Shown: piece by piece, positions 59,004 to 64,000 of the stretch | How the letters are laid out: every line of letters starts with the position of its first letter | How positions within the stretch are numbered: the first letter of the stretch is position 1 | The notes under the pieces: generated by a model | What the model saw: only the letters and a program-made list of their open reading frames with translations | Database searches by the model: none | What the model was told of the DNA's origin: nothing | Source: Anaerosphaera aminiphila DSM 21120 | GTDB lineage: Bacteria > Bacillota > Clostridia > Tissierellales > Peptoniphilaceae | Direction: 5' to 3' | Length of the DNA: 64,000 nt | NCBI RefSeq assembly: GCF_900129925.1 | Contig: NZ_FQXI01000012.1 | Location: 1-64,000, forward strand | Position numbers and translations under genes: made by a program

Positions 59004-60572
59004 TTAGCTACTTTTGTCCTTAGAACTGGAAATTCCCTTTCCCGTGTTAGGATTGTTAAAGCTATGAGTTAAGTCAAAGATAAATAGTGAAATTAATATT
59101 ACACAAATACCTTTCTTTGCCTTCATTGGAATATAATTTTCCGCCTCATCTATAATTGGAGCTATAAAGTAAATAATTAAAAATCCTCCAACTGCAAAAA
59201 ATAACAATCCCTCAAGACAAACTCTTCCATTTATGTTGAAAAACACATTGCTATAGTCCCACCAAGAAGCATTAAACAACTTTTCCAACATCCAAGAAGT
59301 GAAATATTCTAAAATTCCACAGAGCACAACTGCACTTGGAAATAACACAAGAGGTTTCTCCACAAAGGGTTTCAAGAGTATTAACATCAACAATGCGCCT
59401 GTTCCATATATTGGCAGCCAAGGTCCTAGCAGAGTTCCCCTGTTTACAAATTCTCCCGACTGCAATAGATGTAAAAAAACTTCCCATATCCATCCAATAA
59501 AAGAAACTGCAAAAAATATAAATATATATGAAACTACACTGTACTTTCTATCGTAGTCTAATTTTAACCAATCTCTTCTGTGCTTTTCTGCAATTGTACC
59601 AAGTTCTATTGGATAATTTTTTACAGTGTCTGATGGAGGATTCGTCAAGTACTTGTCATTTAAGTATTCACTATAAATAGTTTTATTTTCTATTGCCTCT
59701 TCACGTAAATGAAAGTAAAGTTCTGAATAAGTTGCACCTATTAACGGGTTTAAATATAAATATCTCACAACTCCAAATGTAAATATTGACAATATATGCC
59801 ACAATACAAAAGACGCATCTAATTTAAAAGCATTCCACTTATTTCCCTTCATCATTTCACCTGATAATTTAAAAGCCTCACTTCTAGAAATTTCAGGGTT
59901 TTCTGCAAGTATGTAAGGTATCATTCTATATGAGTAGTACTTTATAAATCCACCTGCAACAGTTAAAAACCACAAAACATTACATACATATCTACAAAAC
60001 ATTATATATGCCACATTAAGCGTCTTATCTACTCTATATACAAATAAAATTCTGTCAATTTTCGTTTCACTATAACACTTGTTTTCAATTAAAAACCTAC
60101 ATTGCCCCACAATTAATATATTTTGCACAAACAGCCAAAATCCCAGCATTAGAAGTGTTGCAATTCCCATAATAGTACTATTTAAAAACTTGTTTTGAAA
60201 TATACTTTGATTAATCGTATTTAAAAATCCAACTAAAAAAGACTTTGATGCTCCTGAGTTGTTAATTATAGTTGCAAAAACTCCCTCAGTTGCATTTTTT
60301 AAATTAAATTTAGTATCAATCTTTTCAATAACTTCTCCCTCTTCAGTAAAAATTGTCTCAACGCCTGCACTGTCTAAAATATTTAGTACACTATTTACTA
60401 TTGAAGGTGTTTTTATTTTACTGGTCTCCTGCCTCAATTTAAAGTTAAACTTTGAAGAATTATATCCTCCTGCAATTGTTGCAACTACAAGACAAACTAT
60501 AATAAATTGAATGTAATTTCTCTTTATAGTACTTTTTGCATTTCTCTTTAAATCTCTTCTGTTCCACTTCAC
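59004..60572 (-). CDS. DUF975 / ABC_trans_CmpB fusion membrane protein
   Basis: A 522-residue membrane protein in two parts. Residues 1-320 look like DUF975 (WNRRDLKRNAKSTIKRNYIQ start; YSYRMIPYILAENPEISRSE, AFKLSGEMMKGNKWNAFKLD). Residues about 340-520 match the CmpB-type permease domain (FIGWIWEVFLHLLQSGEFVN, RGTLLGPWLPIYGTGALLML, SWMLEKLFNASWWDYS, GRVCLEGLLFFAVGG). Both are multi-spanning. Such fusions occur in clostridial genomes; function unknown. It is monocistronic. Confidence 0.78.
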   Translation of the reverse strand: MKWNRRDLKRNAKSTIKRNYIQFIIVCLVVATIAGGYNSSKFNFKLRQETSKIKTPSIVNSVLNILDSAGVETIFTEEGEVIEKIDTKFNLKNATEGVFATIINNSGASKSFLVGFLNTINQSIFQNKFLNSTIMGIATLLMLGFWLFVQNILIVGQCRFLIENKCYSETKIDRILFVYRVDKTLNVAYIMFCRYVCNVLWFLTVAGGFIKYYSYRMIPYILAENPEISRSEAFKLSGEMMKGNKWNAFKLDASFVLWHILSIFTFGVVRYLYLNPLIGATYSELYFHLREEAIENKTIYSEYLNDKYLTNPPSDTVKNYPIELGTIAEKHRRDWLKLDYDRKYSVVSYIFIFFAVSFIGWIWEVFLHLLQSGEFVNRGTLLGPWLPIYGTGALLMLILLKPFVEKPLVLFPSAVVLCGILEYFTSWMLEKLFNASWWDYSNVFFNINGRVCLEGLLFFAVGGFLIIYFIAPIIDEAENYIPMKAKKGICVILISLFIFDLTHSFNNPNTGKGISSSKDKSS

Positions 60573-60764
60573 ATCAATTTACTCCTTTAAATTTTCTATG
60601 TCATATAATTCTATACTAAATAGCGTAGTCCTTGCAACTCTATATAAAGCTAAAATAATACGAAATTTAATTACTATACACTTTAATTTTAAAATTATAA
60701 ATATAATTGTAGACAAGTTAAAAACATATAGCTTATACTTTTTATAAAGATTTTATAAGTATGG

Positions 60765-60793
60765 TTGACTATTCCAATTATCTGTTTTATTCT
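60765..60793 (+). promoter_or_regulatory. Promoter of the yhdT-panF operon
   Basis: TTGACT (60765-60770), 17 bases, TATTCT (60788-60793). Just upstream an inverted repeat with ATACTT (60735-60740) and AAGTAT (60757-60762) could be an operator. Confidence 0.65.
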
Positions 60794-60831
60794 GGGATTA
60801 TATTGTTTTTCAAAGAGAGGTGCAGTAAAAG

Positions 60832-61164
60832 ATGAGTAAAGAAAATGTTAAATTAAACAAACTTGGTTTTGAAGAAGATCCAAGGTATGCACAGTGTAAC
60901 AAAGAGGCAATTATAGGAATTTTACTAGGTGCTTTTAACTTTCTATGGTGGTACCTATGGGGTTTTGGACTTGGTGATAGAGACGTTGAAGAATACTCTT
61001 ATATATTCGGCCTTCCAGATTGGTTCTTTATGAGTTGTGTTGTAGGAGCAATTGTAATATTTATTATAGTTCTTTTGGTAATTAAATTTGCACTTAAACA
61101 CATGAGCTTGGAAGCTCTGTCAGAAGAAGAACTAGAAGCCTATAGGGAGGAGCAATCCAAATGA
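60832..61164 (+). CDS. yhdT: YhdT-like (DUF997) small membrane protein
   Basis: A 110-residue protein with two transmembrane helices. FEEDPRYAQCNKEAIIGILL, then WWYLWGFGLGD and YIFGLPDWFFMSCVVG, matches DUF997/YhdT, which in many bacteria directly precedes panF. Its last codons overlap the panF ATG by four bases, so it is probably a subunit or assembly partner of the symporter. AGAGAGGTG precedes the ATG. Confidence 0.85.
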   Translation: MSKENVKLNKLGFEEDPRYAQCNKEAIIGILLGAFNFLWWYLWGFGLGDRDVEEYSYIFGLPDWFFMSCVVGAIVIFIIVLLVIKFALKHMSLEALSEEELEAYREEQSK

Positions 61165-62687
61165 ATAAACTTAATTTATGGGTTTTGCTACCTATAGCTA
61201 TTTACTTTTGTCTTGTATTTTTTGTAGGAGTTATAGCTTCTAAAATGATTGCCAAGTCAAAGGCGAAAGATGCCTCAGGAAATGCTTTAAGTGACTATCT
61301 CACAGGTGGACGTGACTTAGGAGGATTTGTACTTGCGCTTACTTTAGTTTCTACTTACTTAAGTGCCGGAAGTTTTATAGGAGGACCGGGTGTTGCATTT
61401 ACTGAAGGTTTTTCTTGGATATTTCTCGCCATGGCACAAATGCCCACCGGATACTTTGCATTTCTAATACTTGGTAAGAGATTTGCCATAGTATCTCGTA
61501 AAGTTCATGCCAACACAATTAACGACTTCTTAAGAGCAAGGTATCAAAGCGATGTGCTAGTACTACTTACCTCTATTGGAATTACAGCTTTTATGATAGC
61601 TGCAATTTCAGCACAGTGGATAGGCGCTGCTAGACTCCTTCAAGGTTCAATAGGACTGGACTATAGAACAGCTCTAGCTATATTTGCAATTATCGTCGTA
61701 GTATATACTACTCTAGGTGGATTTAGAGGAGTTGTCTACACAGATATACTTCAAGGAGCAGTTATGCTCACTGGAACATTTCTATTACTATATGGTGTTT
61801 TAAAGGCAACCGGTGGAATAGCGCCGGCTGTACAACAAATTAAAGAAATAAATCCCGCTCTTCTTACCCCATATGGCACCGGAGCAAATAATTTGACAAA
61901 AATTTATTTGTGTTCCTTCTGGATACTTGTAGGTTTTGCAATTGTGGGAATTCCAAATGTAGCTTCTCGTGCTATGGCCTATAAGGACACTAAAAGTTTA
62001 AATAAAGGCATAATATACGGCATGGCTATTTCACTAATACTGCTTATGGGAATGCACCTTGTTGGTGTAATGGGAATACCTGTACTTAAAAATTTAGGAT
62101 TAACTCCTGAAAGTGGTGACCTTGTTATTCCACTACTTGCAACAGAGCTGTTTCCACAAGTGCTGACAGGAGTTGTAATATCAGGTCCTCTTGCTGCAAT
62201 AATGGGTACAGTTGCTGCACAACTACTTGTTGCCAACGGCTCAATAGTAAATGACTTACTTAGCAATTACGTAATGAAAGATTTAAAGACAAATACTAAA
62301 AAAGCTAAAAAAGTAAGTTTATTTGTGTCTATAGTTATTGGAGTTGTAGTTTTCTTAATAGCACTTGACCCACCTGAGCTAATGGTTTGGTTAAACTTAT
62401 TCTCAAGCGGTGGTGTAATTTGTACATTCATCTGGCCAATAGTACTTGGACTGTATTGGAAACGTGGCAACGCAAAAGGAGCTATAGCATCAGTTTTAAC
62501 CGGAGTTGGAAGTTATATTGCATTTAATATAATGGGAATGCGCCCACTTGGAATGCACGCCGTTGTACTTCCGCTTATAATTTCATTTGTAGTTTACATT
62601 GTAGTTTCACTTGCTACACCTGCACCTTCTCTTGATATCATTAAAAATCTATGGGGTGTTTACAAAGAAGAAAAGGAAATTGCATAA
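61161..62687 (+). CDS. panF: Sodium/pantothenate symporter
   Basis: A 508-residue sodium:solute symporter (SSS family) with about 13 membrane segments. Landmarks: SDYLTGGRDLGGFVLALTLV, TYLSAGSFIGGPGVAFTEGF, ILGKRFAIVSRKVHANTIND, YTTLGGFRGVVYTDILQGAV, ISGPLAAIMGTVAAQLLVAN. With YhdT directly upstream the PanF assignment (uptake of pantothenate, the CoA precursor) is well supported. AGGGAGGAG precedes the ATG inside the yhdT 3' end. Confidence 0.9.
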   Translation: MNKLNLWVLLPIAIYFCLVFFVGVIASKMIAKSKAKDASGNALSDYLTGGRDLGGFVLALTLVSTYLSAGSFIGGPGVAFTEGFSWIFLAMAQMPTGYFAFLILGKRFAIVSRKVHANTINDFLRARYQSDVLVLLTSIGITAFMIAAISAQWIGAARLLQGSIGLDYRTALAIFAIIVVVYTTLGGFRGVVYTDILQGAVMLTGTFLLLYGVLKATGGIAPAVQQIKEINPALLTPYGTGANNLTKIYLCSFWILVGFAIVGIPNVASRAMAYKDTKSLNKGIIYGMAISLILLMGMHLVGVMGIPVLKNLGLTPESGDLVIPLLATELFPQVLTGVVISGPLAAIMGTVAAQLLVANGSIVNDLLSNYVMKDLKTNTKKAKKVSLFVSIVIGVVVFLIALDPPELMVWLNLFSSGGVICTFIWPIVLGLYWKRGNAKGAIASVLTGVGSYIAFNIMGMRPLGMHAVVLPLIISFVVYIVVSLATPAPSLDIIKNLWGVYKEEKEIA

Positions 62688-62703
62688 AATCTATATAAGC
62701 TTT

Positions 62704-62744
62704 TAAAAAGGCATAGGTTAAATTTAACCTATGCCCTTTTTATT
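62704..62744. terminator. Bidirectional terminator after panF
   Basis: AAGGCATAGGTTAAA and TTTAACCTATGCC form a near-perfect stem with TTTTTATT after it on the plus strand and an A-run before it. Confidence 0.92.
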
Positions 62745-62750
62745 ATTGTT

Positions 62751-63035
62751 TTATTTTTTTTTTGGATTTTTGGGAAACCAGCCCTTTCGAACTCGCTCTC
62801 GCTGTTCAAAAAGTTCTAATATACTCCAAAAACTTGAAAATCCAACTACACTTACTATTGCCGACCAAAAAATATCCTCTATATAAAGTCCAAGTGCCAC
62901 ACAAACAATCCCAACTAGGGCAAATACAGGCCAAATTTTAACTCCAAAGTAATACTCCGACTTTATTACTATTGGATGAAAAATTCCAATTATTCCAAAA
63001 GTTATAAGTCCAATAAGAACTCCCTTCAAGTCCAT
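62751..63035 (-). CDS. DUF4491 family membrane protein
   Basis: A 94-residue protein starting MDLKGVLIGLITFGIIGIFH. HPIVIKSEYYFGVKIWPVFA, SSFWSILELFEQRERVRKGW and the C-terminal FPKNPKKK match DUF4491. About three membrane helices. The ATG at 63035 fits the family start, but GGGGG lies only one base away; an upstream ATG (63047) has no site and a TTG six bases inside has good spacing, so the exact start is uncertain. Confidence 0.8.
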   Translation of the reverse strand: MDLKGVLIGLITFGIIGIFHPIVIKSEYYFGVKIWPVFALVGIVCVALGLYIEDIFWSAIVSVVGFSSFWSILELFEQRERVRKGWFPKNPKKK

Positions 63036-63103
63036 TCCCCCTATCATACTATTTATTTTATATCTATACCCTCTAAAATTTTTACAATATGTAGAGCTTC
63101 CTA

Positions 63104-63328
63104 TTACTTCTCTATATTGTCCTCATCTTTTAAGAAAAATAATTCTCCAATTGACAAAATAGATACTAAATTTAATATTATTGAAAACATAGTCTTTATA
63201 CAATATATTACGAAATAAGAGAAATTTATTTTCTTTTTCCTTAAATAAATATTTAATTGTCCCACTACTATTAATGAAATAACAAAAACACATATGCTGA
63301 TTATTTCTATAATTTCTGTGTTTCCCAT
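63104..63328 (-). CDS. Small two-helix membrane protein, unknown
   Basis: A 74-residue protein with two hydrophobic helices (about residues 8-28, IISICVFVISLIVVGQLNIY, and 40-64, VIYCIKTMFSIILNLVSILS) separated by RKKKINF and ending in an acidic tail. I do not recognise a family. It lies upstream of the DUF4491 gene on the same strand with 68 bases between. Confidence 0.45.
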   Translation of the reverse strand: MGNTEIIEIISICVFVISLIVVGQLNIYLRKKKINFSYFVIYCIKTMFSIILNLVSILSIGELFFLKDEDNIEK

Positions 63329-63455
63329 AGGTGTTTAAATACCTCTTAAAATAAATAGTATAGTTCTCTGTTTATTTATTATATCATTTACTACCTTAAT
63401 TATTAAATATTAGATATTTATAACCATAGATAAATATTTTAATTGAAAGAGCAAA

Positions 63456-63486
63456 AAACAGACCTAAATAAAAAGATCTGTTTTAT
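63456..63486 (-). terminator. Terminator of the 2-hydroxyacid dehydrogenase gene
   Basis: AAACAGA and TCTGTTT arms (63456-63484) with an AT-rich loop; on the minus strand followed by TTTTTG-type T-rich sequence. It lies after the second stop codon at 63498. Confidence 0.6.
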
Positions 63487-63497
63487 AATTTTAAGTT

Positions 63498-64000
63498 TTA
63501 ATTGTCCTTTAAAAACTCTTCTATGTTTTCCAAAACTTTTTCACTTAATCTGTCAAAAGCTTGTTTTGTTCTACCTTAAGATGTCCCCATACAATTTACA
63601 TGTGGATTATTTAAAAGCCTGTCATCTCCCAAAGCTCCCTCCGAATCGCAAAAAAATTCATTATCTCCACTTTCCAGCCACTTTTTTAAAGCACTTACAT
63701 CGTGTGAGGGACCTATAGATGTGTTAAACATGATTTTCCCATTTCCAAATATTTTAAACTCTTCTTCATTTATTAAAATCACATTTTTATTAAGGCAAGT
63801 TATCATCACGTCTACTTTCGAAAGTAGTTCATTTAAAGGCAGGTATTTTATTCCCTTTTCTTCTTCCTCTGATTTTCTGGTTCTGCTAAAGTAATATAAA
63901 TCTGCTCCCATTGCCATAAGTCCTCTTGAAATCATAGCACCGGTAGTTCCCAGTCCAACAACTCCGACTTTTAAATCTGTAAGCTCAAGAGGTAGTTCTT
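63498..64000 (-). pseudogene. D-isomer-specific 2-hydroxyacid dehydrogenase-like gene, interrupted by an in-frame TAA (5' end outside window)
   Basis: The frame enters from the right edge of the window. It shows a Rossmann start LKVGVVGLGTTGAMISRGLM, then MGADLYYFSRTRKSEEEEKG and MITCLNKNVILINEEEFKIF, GKIMFNTSIGPSHDVSALKK, as in NAD-binding domains of this family. A TAA at 63576-63578 stops it after NPHVNCMGTS. The same frame then continues for 24 more codons (GRTKQAFDRLSEKVLENIEE, then FLKDN) to a second TAA at 63498, just before a terminator. That tail looks like the natural C-terminal helix, so the first stop is probably a nonsense mutation. Confidence 0.65.

Overview
The window is AT-rich DNA from a low-GC, Gram-positive, anaerobic-type bacterium. 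Evidence: AGGAGG-type ribosome binding sites, frequent TTG/GTG starts, TTGACA-17-TATAAT promoters, SLH-domain surface proteins, Firmicute-type gene clusters (rpsF-ssb-rpsR, cysS-mrnC-rlmB-yacP, tsaE-tsaB-rimI-tsaD), a GTP-type PEP carboxykinase and amino-acid/glutamine catabolism. My best guess is Tissierellia (Peptoniphilaceae-like); this is inference, not a database result. No prophage, rRNA operon or CRISPR array is visible.

Layout. 1-351: right end of an ISL3-family insertion sequence abutting the rpsR terminator. 381-1430: rpsF-ssb-rpsR (minus). 1645-7453: a plus-strand block with mgsA and an IclR / ABC-transporter / nucleoside-phosphorylase operon, sitting between rpsF and the DUF951-mscS-DUF5711 operon (7477-9602), which are both minus-strand. 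9714-14980: an SLH protein, then yacP-rlmB-thyX-mrnC-cysS and a Nudix hydrolase. 15161-21694: XRE regulator, M15-like peptidase, pyrG with an attenuator-like leader, a secreted GH26-like hydrolase, murJ and a small membrane protein. 21727-28405: rpiB plus a complete D-allose operon (alsK, alsE, alsB, alsC, alsA and a LacI regulator) with a consensus promoter and operator. 28514-31637: tRNA t6A genes and a nitroreductase. 31733-34750: xpt, a repeat array, pckG. 34891-36644: a five-gene module of sigma factor, cytoplasmic-type amidase, DUF1659, DUF2922 and YvrJ. 36833-41959: a large SLH S-layer-type protein, HtrA protease and an MBL-fold hydrolase. 41951-42812: a second repeat array and a candidate Fur-controlled small RNA. 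43026-47533: a sigma-54 dependent activator, glutaminase and amino-acid symporter under a consensus sigma-54 promoter. 47699-51654: glpK, lysC, a GntR regulator and tRNA-Lys. 51749-53164: three tiny membrane peptides and a CPBP protease. 53368-64000: DUF1269 protein, a third repeat array, ABC-F ATPase, YcdB-like exported protein, RidA, DUF975/CmpB membrane protein, yhdT-panF, small membrane proteins and a 2-hydroxyacid dehydrogenase interrupted by an in-frame stop.

The most interesting unexplained signals are (i) a dispersed family of modular hairpin repeats (three arrays) whose stems differ between copies by compensating changes, which argues for selection on structure; (ii) a minus-strand transcription unit at 42777-42586 with promoter, near-consensus Fur box, C-rich hairpin loop and terminator but no convincing gene, resembling Fur-controlled iron-sparing small RNAs; (iii) the sigma/amidase/YvrJ module; (iv) a compact three-way-junction palindrome at 10448-10519; and (v) a set of holin-like micro-proteins next to tRNA-Lys. 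All functional statements come from reading motifs and order by eye; no alignment, folding or search was run.
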